NCBI GenBank assembly: GCA_002327965.1
Contig: DCVB01000078.1
Span: 5,270 to 25,561 of the forward strand
Length of the DNA stretch: 20,292 bases
Source of the DNA: Candidatus Aminicenantes bacterium UBA2199
GTDB taxonomy: Bacteria > Acidobacteriota > Aminicenantia > UBA2199
Reading direction: 5' to 3'
The translations under genes and the position numbers were made by a program. Every line of letters begins with the position of its first letter. The first letter of the stretch is position 1. A model generated the notes under the pieces. The model did no database searches. It was not told the DNA's origin and saw only the letters and a list, made by a program, of their open reading frames with translations. Shown here in pieces: positions 7,972 to 14,639 of the stretch.

Positions 7972-8778
7972 ATGCTGGAGAAAACCATGAAGATCACTCG
8001 CCTGCACGGATTGGTGCTGTTGGCGGCCGTGCTCATGCTCGCGCTGCCCCTGGCCGCGCAGAAGGACTTCAGCCAGACGGAAAAGGAGACGCTCGCCAAG
8101 TACAAGCAGGCCCGTGCCTATTTTTTAAAGGGCGGCGAATTCCTGAAAAATGGAAAGCTGGACAAGGCGGAGAAGGAGGCCGACGTCAGCCTGGGGATTT
8201 TGCCCAGGTATGCCGACGCCCGGCTGCTCAAGGCCGAGATCGCCTACCAGCGCGGCCGCTATGAGGAGGCGCTGACCGAAGTCACGATCGCCAAGGACGA
8301 CTTCGTCACGGTCAAGGATCTCTACGCCTTTTCCTACCAGGATTACCTCGACCGCCTGCGCAAGCAGCGCGACGACCTGGAAAACTACGTCAAGGACATG
8401 TCCACCAATGTTTCGGACAAGGGCTCCTCCCAGGGGCGCAATCCGGCGCAGGCGGCGATCAGCAAAGCCAAGCAGGACATCACCGAGATCGATCGCAAGC
8501 TGTACGAGCCCATCCCGCAAACCCTCGAGGTCCCGGCTGAATTCCACTACATCCACGGCAACATCCTGTTCAAGCTGAAGCGCTTCGGCGAGGCGCGCGG
8601 CCAGTACCAGGCGGCGGTTCAGGCCGATCCGCGCCATGGAAACGCCTGGAGCAACCTGATCAGCATCCACTTCCACAGCGGCGACCAGGCCGGTGCCCTG
8701 AAACTGCTGGAGGAGGCAGAGGCCAACGGCGTGAAGGTGAACGAGAAGCTGAAAAAGTCGATTTTGGAAAAGAAATAG
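7972..8778 (+). CDS. Secreted tetratricopeptide-repeat protein (copy 2)
   Basis: This 268-residue tandem paralogue of the preceding gene has the same layout: signal peptide ending LPLAAQKDF, N-terminal TPR pair (ARAYFLKGGEFLKNGKLDKAEKEA region), charged linker, and C-terminal TPR pair. The linker (about 135-170) has diverged most, while the EFHYIHGNILFKLKRFGEAR block is nearly invariant, also at the DNA level (94% over 99 bases). ATG 7972 has AAGGAG six bases upstream; ATG 7987 is an alternative with its own GGAG and would give a more typical signal peptide. Duplication within an operon suggests the two form a pair or bind different partners. Function unknown. Confidence 0.85.
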   Translation: MLEKTMKITRLHGLVLLAAVLMLALPLAAQKDFSQTEKETLAKYKQARAYFLKGGEFLKNGKLDKAEKEADVSLGILPRYADARLLKAEIAYQRGRYEEALTEVTIAKDDFVTVKDLYAFSYQDYLDRLRKQRDDLENYVKDMSTNVSDKGSSQGRNPAQAAISKAKQDITEIDRKLYEPIPQTLEVPAEFHYIHGNILFKLKRFGEARGQYQAAVQADPRHGNAWSNLISIHFHSGDQAGALKLLEEAEANGVKVNEKLKKSILEKK

Positions 8779-8799
8779 CGGCTCACGGTGCCATTGGCT

Positions 8800-8840
8800 G
8801 TTCCCCGGTTGTTAGCGGCGGTTGAATTTAGCCGGGGAAC
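8800..8840. repeat. Inverted repeat GTTCCCCGG / CCGGGGAAC overlapping a promoter
   Basis: A perfect 9-bp inverted pair (8800-8808 and 8832-8840) with a 23-base loop lies between the TPR pair and the ferredoxin gene. The right arm falls in the spacer of the predicted promoter 8822-8850. It may be an operator or a Rho-independent-like stem for the TPR operon; no U-tract follows. Confidence 0.35.
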
Positions 8841-8850
8841 TCCCTAGAAT
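8822..8850 (+). promoter_or_regulatory. Sigma-70-type promoter of the EFR1-type ferredoxin gene
   Basis: TTGAAT (8822-8827), a 17-base spacer and TAGAAT (8845-8850) match the consensus 4/6 and 5/6. Transcription would start near 8857, leaving about 15 bases with a GAGGGA ribosome site before ATG 8872. Confidence 0.5.
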
Positions 8851-8871
8851 GATCTTCTGCAGAGGGATGTC

Positions 8872-9663
8872 ATGAAAACCATTGTTTTTTATTACAGCGG
8901 CACGGGCAACTCGTTATGGTCGGCCAGGATTCTGGCCGAGCGATTGGACGCGACCGGCGTCCGGCCCATGAAAGGGGCCGATGCCCTGGCCGCGGGCGAT
9001 GCCGGGGCGGTGGGCTTCGTCTTCCCGGTCCATATCTGGGGCGTGCCCGGCCCGGTCGCGGCGTTCGTCGAAAAGCTTTCCCTGCGCCCCGACGCCTACC
9101 TGTTCGCCCTGGCGGTCAACGCCGGCCAGGTCGCGCGCACGCTGGTCCAGCTGCGGGAGATGCTCGCCCGGCGTGGCCTGACGCTCGCCGCCGGCTACGA
9201 CATCGTCCTGCCCAGCAACTATATTCCCTGGGGCGGACCCGGCCCGCTCGAACGGCGCCAGGCGCGCATCGACGCCGCCCGCGTCAAGATCGGCGCCGCC
9301 GCCGACCGAATCGCCGCCCGCGCAACGGGGCCGGTGGAAATGGGCCCCTTGTGGCAGCGCGTCGTTTTTACGGCCATGTACAAGCTGAGCTTCGGCCAGG
9401 TGCACAAGATGGACAAGGATTTCTGGTGCGATGAGCGCTGCGACGGCTGCGGCGTCTGCGCCCGTATCTGCCCGGCGGGGAACATCGAGCTGAAGAACGG
9501 CCGGCCGGCCTGGCGGCACCGCTGCGAGCAGTGCCTGGCCTGCATCCAGTGGTGCCCGCGCGAAGCCATCCAGTTCGGCAAGAAGACCCCGGCCTACGAA
9601 CGATACCACCACCCCGAGGTGACGCTGCGTGACATGCTGGCCGCCGGGGCGGGGGAAACTTGA
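8872..9663 (+). CDS. EFR1-type flavodoxin-like / 2x[4Fe-4S] ferredoxin protein
   Basis: This 263-residue protein fuses an N-terminal flavodoxin-like domain (about 1-155) to a C-terminal bacterial ferredoxin domain (about 183-240). The N-terminus has a clear FMN phosphate loop (YYSGTGNSLWSA, residues 8-19) and GFVFPVHIWGVPG. Cysteines 190, 193, 196 and 200 and cysteines 218, 221, 224 and 228 are in two CxxCxxCxxxCP motifs for two [4Fe-4S] clusters, with an extra Cys186. This architecture is the EFR1 ferredoxin family common in anaerobes, with a presumed role in cytoplasmic electron transfer; the partner is unknown. It likely has its own promoter, and its stop overlaps the TTG start of the next gene (TTGA). 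Confidence 0.9.
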   Translation: MKTIVFYYSGTGNSLWSARILAERLDATGVRPMKGADALAAGDAGAVGFVFPVHIWGVPGPVAAFVEKLSLRPDAYLFALAVNAGQVARTLVQLREMLARRGLTLAAGYDIVLPSNYIPWGGPGPLERRQARIDAARVKIGAAADRIAARATGPVEMGPLWQRVVFTAMYKLSFGQVHKMDKDFWCDERCDGCGVCARICPAGNIELKNGRPAWRHRCEQCLACIQWCPREAIQFGKKTPAYERYHHPEVTLRDMLAAGAGET

Positions 9664-10622
9664 ACGGCAGGCGCCTGGCGCGCCGGACCCTGACGGCGGC
9701 GTTGCTGCTCGCGGCCTTCTGGCACTCCGCAGCCTGCGGCGGAGCGTCCGGCGAAAGCGATGAAGCATATGACGCGGGATCGGCGGCGGTCCTGGCGCGG
9801 CGCTGGGCGGCATTTTCGGGAAACCAGCAGGGCCGGGTGGTCTTCGCCCGTCCGCCCGGGATGTTCCGCCTTGACCTGCATTCAGGGATCGAAAAGCAGA
9901 TCCCCGGAGTGGAAGTTGCCGGAGCCCCGGGCCGCAGGCTGCGCGGGCAATCGCCGCGGCCCTCCTGGGCTCCCGACGGCAAGCGCTTCGCCTACCGCTT
10001 CAACGCCAGGGTCTATGTCTGCGACCTCGAGGGACGCAAGCGCCCGGTGATCAATCCGCGCATGGACTGTTCCGATGAGACACGCTGGAGCTGGCATCGT
10101 TTCCGGGGCAGCGACTGGCTGGCGGGGCCATCGTTGCAAGGCGACGTCATCCTGGTCAGCATATCCGACCCGGCCGTCGTGCGCACGGCTCATGCCGGCG
10201 GTGATGTCAAAAAACACTGTGAGATCACCGGCAGCGGCCGCTTCGTGGTCTATGACGACGGGGCCCGCATCCGCGTTGCTCCCTTCGGAGGAAAAGGCGG
10301 GGGAATGGCGATATCCAGCGGCCAGAGTTGCCGGCCCTGCGCTTCTCCCGATGACCGGGCCGCGTGGCTGCCCTCTCCCCATGACCGCTACCGGATCTAC
10401 TCGGCGTCCAGCGGCGGCTTCCTGGGCGACCTCCTGGCCCCGCCGGGAGAGGATATGTATCGGCTCAACTGGTCCAACCGGCCCGACTTTGCCGTGCATG
10501 CCGATGGCGCCGGAGCCGCTCCCCGCATGCATGCACGCAGGGTCTCCTCGGGCGCCCACCTGTTCATCGGCAACGGCTGGGACCCCGATCTATGGGTCGG
10601 TCCGCCTGATGCCGCCCGCTAG
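9660..10622 (+). CDS. Exported beta-propeller-like (PD40/TolB-type) protein, function unknown
   Basis: This 320-residue protein starts at TTG 9660, inside the stop of the preceding gene, with GGGGG upstream as a plausible ribosome site. An N-terminal basic region and hydrophobic stretch (about 11-25, LTAALLLAAFW) end in SAAC (Cys26), a degenerate lipobox, so it may be a lipoprotein. A PD40-like blade is visible (PSWAPDGKRFAYRFNARVYVCDLEG, about 101-125), followed by weaker repeats of the same strand pattern, suggesting a TolB-like propeller. Several cysteines (121, and others near 137 and 185) are unusual for such proteins. It is coupled to the ferredoxin gene, but I can propose no joint function. 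It ends convergently, sharing CTAG with the next gene. Confidence 0.7.
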   Translation: MNGRRLARRTLTAALLLAAFWHSAACGGASGESDEAYDAGSAAVLARRWAAFSGNQQGRVVFARPPGMFRLDLHSGIEKQIPGVEVAGAPGRRLRGQSPRPSWAPDGKRFAYRFNARVYVCDLEGRKRPVINPRMDCSDETRWSWHRFRGSDWLAGPSLQGDVILVSISDPAVVRTAHAGGDVKKHCEITGSGRFVVYDDGARIRVAPFGGKGGGMAISSGQSCRPCASPDDRAAWLPSPHDRYRIYSASSGGFLGDLLAPPGEDMYRLNWSNRPDFAVHADGAGAAPRMHARRVSSGAHLFIGNGWDPDLWVGPPDAAR

Positions 10623-11620
10623 CGCCGGGGATCTTTGCGGCCGCCGCGGAAAGCCAGGCAGGCCAGAGCCATCAGGCCGATGGCGTATTCCCACGCCTGG
10701 CTGGTGACATGGATCACGATCCCCGCTTCCTTGATATTTGCCGCCGGAATCTGCAGGGCGGAAAAGACCAGGGCAAACGCCAGCTCCCAGGTGCCGAAAC
10801 CGGCCGGCCCCTGGACGGGCAGCAGGGTCGATAGCTCGGTCGCGGCCAAGCCGAAGCTGAAAAGGGAAAAGTTCTTCAGGCTGACGCCCAGATGCAGCAC
10901 GCCCTCGAACAGGATGAAATTGTATGTGTACTTGCAGAGACGGATGGCCAGGCTGATGGCGATGAGCGTGAACCGCTGACGGTTTCCGCGGTGCTCGATC
11001 AGGTAGTCATGGATGCGGCCGAAGACCTTCTGCAGCCGGCCCAGGCGCAGTCGCTCCAGCTTGCCGCCCCGCAGTAGAAAGCCAAGGATAGGGTGGGCGA
11101 AAAGAATCACCGCGGCCGACAGCAGGAAGATGACGGCCATGGCCGCGATCAGCGGCCAGCGGCTCAGACCGGTCTCCAGGAAGAAGAGCAGCCCTGCCAG
11201 CATCAAGGCCAGGCCAATGGCATCGTAGAAGACCCCGATAATGAAACTGGAAGCACCCTCTTCGAGAGCGATCCCTTTTTTTCTCGCCAGCCACGAGTAG
11301 AGGCCCAGGGCGGCCGCGCGCCCGGGGAGCAGGTCCACCGAGAAATTGCGCACCAGCGTGATCAGGAATATGTCCCGTCCGGCCAGCTTCCCCGACAACA
11401 GGATGCTGTACTGCCAGGCTCGCAGAACGCTGCCCAGGAGCCAGAGGAGGATGAAGGCCAGCAGGTAGGTGAGGGGTATCCTGGCAAAGCCGGCACGGAT
11501 GTCAGCGAAGGAGACATCGCGAAAGAAAACCGCGACAATGACCGCGAGGACGAGGATCGGGATGAGGAAATTCCTTGTGAGTGCCCCTGCCCGTCCCGTG
11601 GGGATCTTCATCCTGGACAT
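10619..11620 (-). CDS. Lysylphosphatidylglycerol synthase TM-region / UPF0104-type membrane protein
   Basis: This 333-residue integral membrane protein has about eight hydrophobic segments. Family features include LLGSVLRAWQYSILLSG, the VRNFSVDLLPGRAAALGLYSWLARK segment, and a late LLPVQGPAGFGTWELA. It corresponds to the flippase-like membrane domain of MprF/AglD proteins without the aminoacyl-transferase domain. Such proteins are linked to lipid or glycolipid translocation, but the substrate here is unknown. The ATG at 11620 (or at 11611, M4) is only seven bases after the pyrD stop, so it looks cotranscribed with pyrKD. The ribosome site is weak. The stop TAG overlaps the convergent gene in a CTAG palindrome. 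Confidence 0.85.
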   Translation of the reverse strand: MSRMKIPTGRAGALTRNFLIPILVLAVIVAVFFRDVSFADIRAGFARIPLTYLLAFILLWLLGSVLRAWQYSILLSGKLAGRDIFLITLVRNFSVDLLPGRAAALGLYSWLARKKGIALEEGASSFIIGVFYDAIGLALMLAGLLFFLETGLSRWPLIAAMAVIFLLSAAVILFAHPILGFLLRGGKLERLRLGRLQKVFGRIHDYLIEHRGNRQRFTLIAISLAIRLCKYTYNFILFEGVLHLGVSLKNFSLFSFGLAATELSTLLPVQGPAGFGTWELAFALVFSALQIPAANIKEAGIVIHVTSQAWEYAIGLMALACLAFRGGRKDPRR

Positions 11621-11627
11621 CTCACGC

Positions 11628-12539
11628 TCAGGCCTGCAGCTTTCCCCGGATCTCGGAGAGATCCCTGATCTTCAGCCTTTCCATCTCCGCCTCGATCTCC
11701 GTCACGATGCGCGCGGCTCCGGCGGGATCGTAGAAGTTGACCGTGCCGACCTGGACGGCGGATGCCCCAACCAGGATGTAGTCCAGCGCGTCGCGGCCGC
11801 TGGCGATGCCGCCGATGCCGATCACGGGCACATAGGCCTTGAGGCATACCTCGCGGACCAGGCGCAGGGCCAACGGCTTGACGGCCGGCCCGGAGAGGCC
11901 GGCGTAGACGTTGGCGAACACCGGCCGGCGCGCTTCCAGGTCGACGGCCAGGCCCAGAAAGGTGTTGACCAGCGACAGGGCGTCGGCGCCGGCGTCCTGG
12001 GCCGCCTGGGCCACGCCGACGATGTCGGCCGCGTTGGGGGAGAGCTTGACGATCAGTGGCTTGCGGATCCTCTCCTTGACGCGCTTGACCAGACGGGACG
12101 TATGGCCGGCGTCCTGCGCCGGGCAGGCGCCCCCCTTTTTGACGTTGGGGCAGGAGATGTTCAACTCCAGCATGGCCACCTCGTCCATGCCGGAGAAGAG
12201 CGCGGCCACTTCAACGAACTCGTCGTCGTCCCCGCCGCAGACGTTGACGATGATCGGCACCGGGGTGCGGGCATGGAGGCGGCGGATGATCTCCTGAAGG
12301 GCGGCGCTGCCCGGGCCGGCCAGGCCGATCGAATTCAGCAGCCCGGCCGGGGTCTCGTGCAGCCGCGGCGGCGGGTTGCCCGGCCGTTCCTCCCGGAAGA
12401 TGCCTTTCATCACGATGGCGCCGAGGACGTCCAGGTCATAGAATGGGAGGAATTCCTCGCCGTAGCCGAAAGTGCCCGATGCCGCGATCACCGGGTTCTT
12501 CAGCGTGCGGAAACCCAGGTCGGCGCTCAGGTCGGCCAT
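11628..12539 (-). CDS. pyrD: Dihydroorotate dehydrogenase, class 1B catalytic subunit
   Basis: This 303-residue FMN-dependent TIM-barrel enzyme oxidises dihydroorotate to orotate in pyrimidine biosynthesis. Class 1B marks are the catalytic Cys130 in ELNISCPNVKKGG, the N-terminal KNPVIAASGTFGYG, NSIGLAGPG, the VKLSPN phosphate-side motif, and GIGGIASGRDALDYILVGASAVQVGT near the C-terminus. The length is typical. The start has a GGAGGAGATC ribosome site and overlaps the end of pyrK by 13 bases, matching the heterotetrameric PyrD-PyrK enzyme that passes electrons to NAD+. This neighbour confirms class 1B over 1A or 2. Confidence 0.96.
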   Translation of the reverse strand: MADLSADLGFRTLKNPVIAASGTFGYGEEFLPFYDLDVLGAIVMKGIFREERPGNPPPRLHETPAGLLNSIGLAGPGSAALQEIIRRLHARTPVPIIVNVCGGDDDEFVEVAALFSGMDEVAMLELNISCPNVKKGGACPAQDAGHTSRLVKRVKERIRKPLIVKLSPNAADIVGVAQAAQDAGADALSLVNTFLGLAVDLEARRPVFANVYAGLSGPAVKPLALRLVREVCLKAYVPVIGIGGIASGRDALDYILVGASAVQVGTVNFYDPAGAARIVTEIEAEMERLKIRDLSEIRGKLQA

Positions 12540-13297
12540 TGGATCTCCTCCATGGGGAAGACCGGCCCCTCGTCGCAGACGCGGCGGTAAGTGCCGTTTG
12601 CGGCGAGGATCGCGCAGCCTTGGCAGGCGCCGAAGCCGCAGCCCATGCGGGCCTCCAGCGAGACCAGGTCGCGCGTGGGGAAGGGCTTCAGCAGCTTGGC
12701 CAGCGCGGCCAGCATGGCCTCGGGACCGCAGGAATAGGTGGCGTCGGGCCGCTCGTCGCGCAAGATCTTTTCCAGGCCGTCACTGAGCCGCCCCTGCTGA
12801 CCGATGGAGCCGTCCTCGCTGAAAATGAACAGCCGCTCCAGGCGCAGGGAGAGGACGCGGTCCAGCAGCTGCTGGTCGGCCTTGCTGCGGCCGCCATACA
12901 GCATGAGCAGCGGACGGCGCTCGCCGTAGGCCCGGGCGTAATGGAACAACGGGACGATGCCGCGGCCGCCGGCAATGAGCAGGACCCGCTGTCCCGGCAG
13001 CTCCGGGAATGTGTTGCCCAGGGGGCCGAGGATATCCAGGCTGTCGCCCGGGCGCTGGCCGGCCAGCAGCCGCGTGCCGTTTCCCAGCACCTGGTAATAG
13101 AGCCAGATGTAGGGCGGCCGCGCGTCCAGGATTCCGAGCGGCCGGCGCAGCAGCGGATCGAGCGCCGGCAGGATGCGCACCATGACGAATTGGCCCGGCT
13201 TGGCCGTTTTCGCGGCGTGCGGGGCGGCGATCTTCAGCAGCTGGTAGCCGCTGCCGAGGCTGCGGGCTTCCTCGATGAGGCCGCGTTCGTCTTGCAT
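12527..13297 (-). CDS. pyrK: Dihydroorotate dehydrogenase electron-transfer subunit
   Basis: This 256-residue iron-sulfur flavoprotein links PyrD to NAD+. It has an FAD-binding ferredoxin-reductase barrel (about 1-100; RRPLGILD, and GPLGNTF before the NAD domain). The NAD-binding domain (about 103-210) has VLLIAGGRGIVPLFHYA and YSCGPEAMLAAL. The C-terminal [2Fe-2S] motif has Cys220, 225, 228 and 241 (RMGCGFGACQGCA ... RRVCDEGPVF). It precedes pyrD with a 13-base overlap. ATG 13297 has no good ribosome site, only GGGATC directly upstream, and lies where transcription from the predicted promoter would begin. Confidence 0.95.
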   Translation of the reverse strand: MQDERGLIEEARSLGSGYQLLKIAAPHAAKTAKPGQFVMVRILPALDPLLRRPLGILDARPPYIWLYYQVLGNGTRLLAGQRPGDSLDILGPLGNTFPELPGQRVLLIAGGRGIVPLFHYARAYGERRPLLMLYGGRSKADQQLLDRVLSLRLERLFIFSEDGSIGQQGRLSDGLEKILRDERPDATYSCGPEAMLAALAKLLKPFPTRDLVSLEARMGCGFGACQGCAILAANGTYRRVCDEGPVFPMEEIQWPT

Positions 13298-13303
13298 GAT
13301 CCC

Positions 13304-13332
13304 ATTATGCCACGGTTCTTCAACGCAGTAAA
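13304..13332 (-). promoter_or_regulatory. Candidate pyrK promoter, possibly giving a leaderless message
   Basis: On the minus strand TTTACT (13332-13327), a 17-base spacer and CATAAT (13309-13304) match the consensus 4/6 and 5/6. The predicted transcription start falls at or within a base or two of the A of the pyrK ATG (13297). Confidence 0.4.
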
Positions 13333-13336
13333 TGGC

Positions 13337-13354
13337 CCGGCGCTTGCGCGCCGG
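13337..13354 (-). promoter_or_regulatory. Hairpin between the EIIA gene and pyrK
   Basis: CCGGCGC (13337-13343) and GCGCCGG (13348-13354) form a 7-bp GC stem with a 4-base loop, just after the EIIA stop. No U-tract follows on the minus strand, so it may be a processing or pausing element or a weak terminator separating the EIIA and pyrKD transcription units. Confidence 0.35.
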
Positions 13355-13363
13355 AAGGGCGGG

Positions 13364-13831
13364 TCAATGGATCTCCTGGTTCTCCAGGGACGCGAAGAAC
13401 TCCCATGCCGCCTGGGGCGAAGGGATTTTCTTCATGCTTTTGGGCAGATCGTTTTCCTTCATTAACTTGGACAGCCTGGCCAGGACCTTCAGGTATTCGG
13501 CGGCCTTGTCCACGGGCGTGAGCAGCAGGAAAATAAGCTGCACCGGCGGGTGGCCTTCGCCACCGAAATCGATGCCCGGGGCCACGCGGGCCATGGCGAG
13601 GGTGATCCTCTCCAGGGATTTCATGCGGGCGTGGGGGATGGCGACGCCGTTGCCCAGCGAGGTGCTCCCCTGGCTCTCCCGCTGGCTGATCACTTTCAGC
13701 AGCTCGGACTCATTTTTGACGGCCCCGGCCTGCTCCATGCTCCTGGCGATCTCGGCCAGGGCTTCTTCCTTCGATCGCGCCGGCAGGTCGAGGAAGATCA
13801 GCTCGGGGTTCAGGTAATCGATCAGCTTCAT
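13364..13831 (-). CDS. PtsN-like PTS EIIA (fructose/nitrogen type) protein
   Basis: This 155-residue single-domain EIIA of the mannitol/fructose/Ntr family begins MKLIDYLNPELIFLDLPARSKEEAL, as PtsN does. The phosphorylatable His67 lies in GNGVAIPHAR, followed by a PGIDFGGEGHPPVQLIFLLLTP segment. The reading frame is open further upstream (to a TTG at 13909), but homology favours ATG 13831. That ATG has no ribosome site and overlaps the stop of a 19-codon upstream frame (ATGA). No EIIB or EIIC domain is attached, suggesting a regulatory rather than sugar-uptake role. It lies downstream of ktrBA; in E. coli, EIIA-Ntr controls potassium uptake through TrkA. It is not certain that this is the orthologue. 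Confidence 0.88.
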   Translation of the reverse strand: MKLIDYLNPELIFLDLPARSKEEALAEIARSMEQAGAVKNESELLKVISQRESQGSTSLGNGVAIPHARMKSLERITLAMARVAPGIDFGGEGHPPVQLIFLLLTPVDKAAEYLKVLARLSKLMKENDLPKSMKKIPSPQAAWEFFASLENQEIH

Positions 13832-13887
13832 GTGGACGGGAACATCGGCGCCGCATGCCGGCAGATCGCAAGGGTTTTGTTTTTCAT
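13828..13887 (-). CDS. Possible 19-codon leader ORF overlapping the EIIA start
   Basis: ATG 13887 opens a short frame encoding MKNKTLAICRHAAPMFPST, whose TGA overlaps the EIIA ATG as ATGA. It lies in the 80-base leader predicted from the promoter at 13918-13946. There is no strong ribosome site in front of it. Translational coupling would explain the missing ribosome site of the EIIA gene, but a frame this short can occur by chance. Confidence 0.3.
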   Translation of the reverse strand: MKNKTLAICRHAAPMFPST

Positions 13888-13917
13888 GGTTGGTGATCGC
13901 TCTGGTCAATCGCCATG

Positions 13918-13946
13918 ATCATACCGCAAACAGCCGAAGAATTCAA
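13918..13946 (-). promoter_or_regulatory. Sigma-70-type promoter of the EIIA gene
   Basis: On the minus strand TTGAAT (13946-13941), a 17-base spacer and TATGAT (13923-13918) match the consensus 4/6 and 5/6. It lies in the 146-base gap downstream of ktrA and would start transcription near 13911. Confidence 0.5.
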
Positions 13947-13977
13947 GTCGGGCCGCGGGAACGGAGGACGTTCACGC

Positions 13978-14628
13978 TCAGGAAATGCGCTGGATATCGG
14001 CTTCCTTGCCGACCACGAGCAGCACTTCGCCGTCCTTGATGACGAAATCGGCCGGCGGCACGATGATGAACTGGTCGGAGATCAGCTCGCGGACGGCGAT
14101 CACCTCGATGTGGAAGCGCGTGCGCAGCTGCAGCTCGCCGATGCTCTTGCCCAGAAAGCTCTCGGGGGGCGCCAGCTCGAAGATGGTGTAATCCTCGGAC
14201 AGGGGCAGGAAGTCCAGGACGTTCGGCGAAATGATCCCCCGCGCCACCTTGAGGGCGATCTCCATCTCCGGGATGATCACCTGGGTCGCCCCGACCTTTT
14301 CCAGGATCGTCTTGTGCTCCTCGTTGGGCGCCTTGACGATGATCGTCTTGATCTTGTGCTGCGCCAGGTTCAGGGTGATCAGCGTGCTGGCGGCCAGGTC
14401 CTCGCCGAAGGAGACGATGACCGTGTCCTCCTGCTGAATGCCCACCTTGTCGACGATCTCCCTGTCGGTGCCGTCGGCGAAGATGGCCTTGGTCGCGTGG
14501 TCACGGATGTTCTGCACGGCATTCTTGTCCTTGTCGATGGCGATGACCTCGAATCCGCCCGCATAAAGCTCCTTGACGATGTTGGAGCCGAAGATCCCCA
14601 GGCCGATCACGAAGATGCGCTTTTTCAT
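13978..14628 (-). CDS. ktrA: TrkA/KtrA-type potassium-uptake regulatory (RCK) subunit
   Basis: This 216-residue cytoplasmic RCK protein gates the KtrB potassium channel. The N-terminal Rossmann domain has the nucleotide motif VIGLGIFG (G9-x-G11-x-x-G14) and the acidic Asp32 after the second strand (IAIDKDK), then FADGTD and SFGEDLAASTL. The C-terminal TrkA-C domain covers about 135-216 (LPLSEDYTIFELAPPESFLGKSIGELQLRTRF region). A single RCK unit of about 220 residues is the KtrA/KtrC layout, in contrast to the double TrkA of E. coli. ATG 14628 has a GGGAGGAAC ribosome site and follows ktrB by 11 bases. Confidence 0.94.
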   Translation of the reverse strand: MKKRIFVIGLGIFGSNIVKELYAGGFEVIAIDKDKNAVQNIRDHATKAIFADGTDREIVDKVGIQQEDTVIVSFGEDLAASTLITLNLAQHKIKTIIVKAPNEEHKTILEKVGATQVIIPEMEIALKVARGIISPNVLDFLPLSEDYTIFELAPPESFLGKSIGELQLRTRFHIEVIAVRELISDQFIIVPPADFVIKDGEVLLVVGKEADIQRIS

Positions 14629-14639
14629 TTGTTCCTCCC

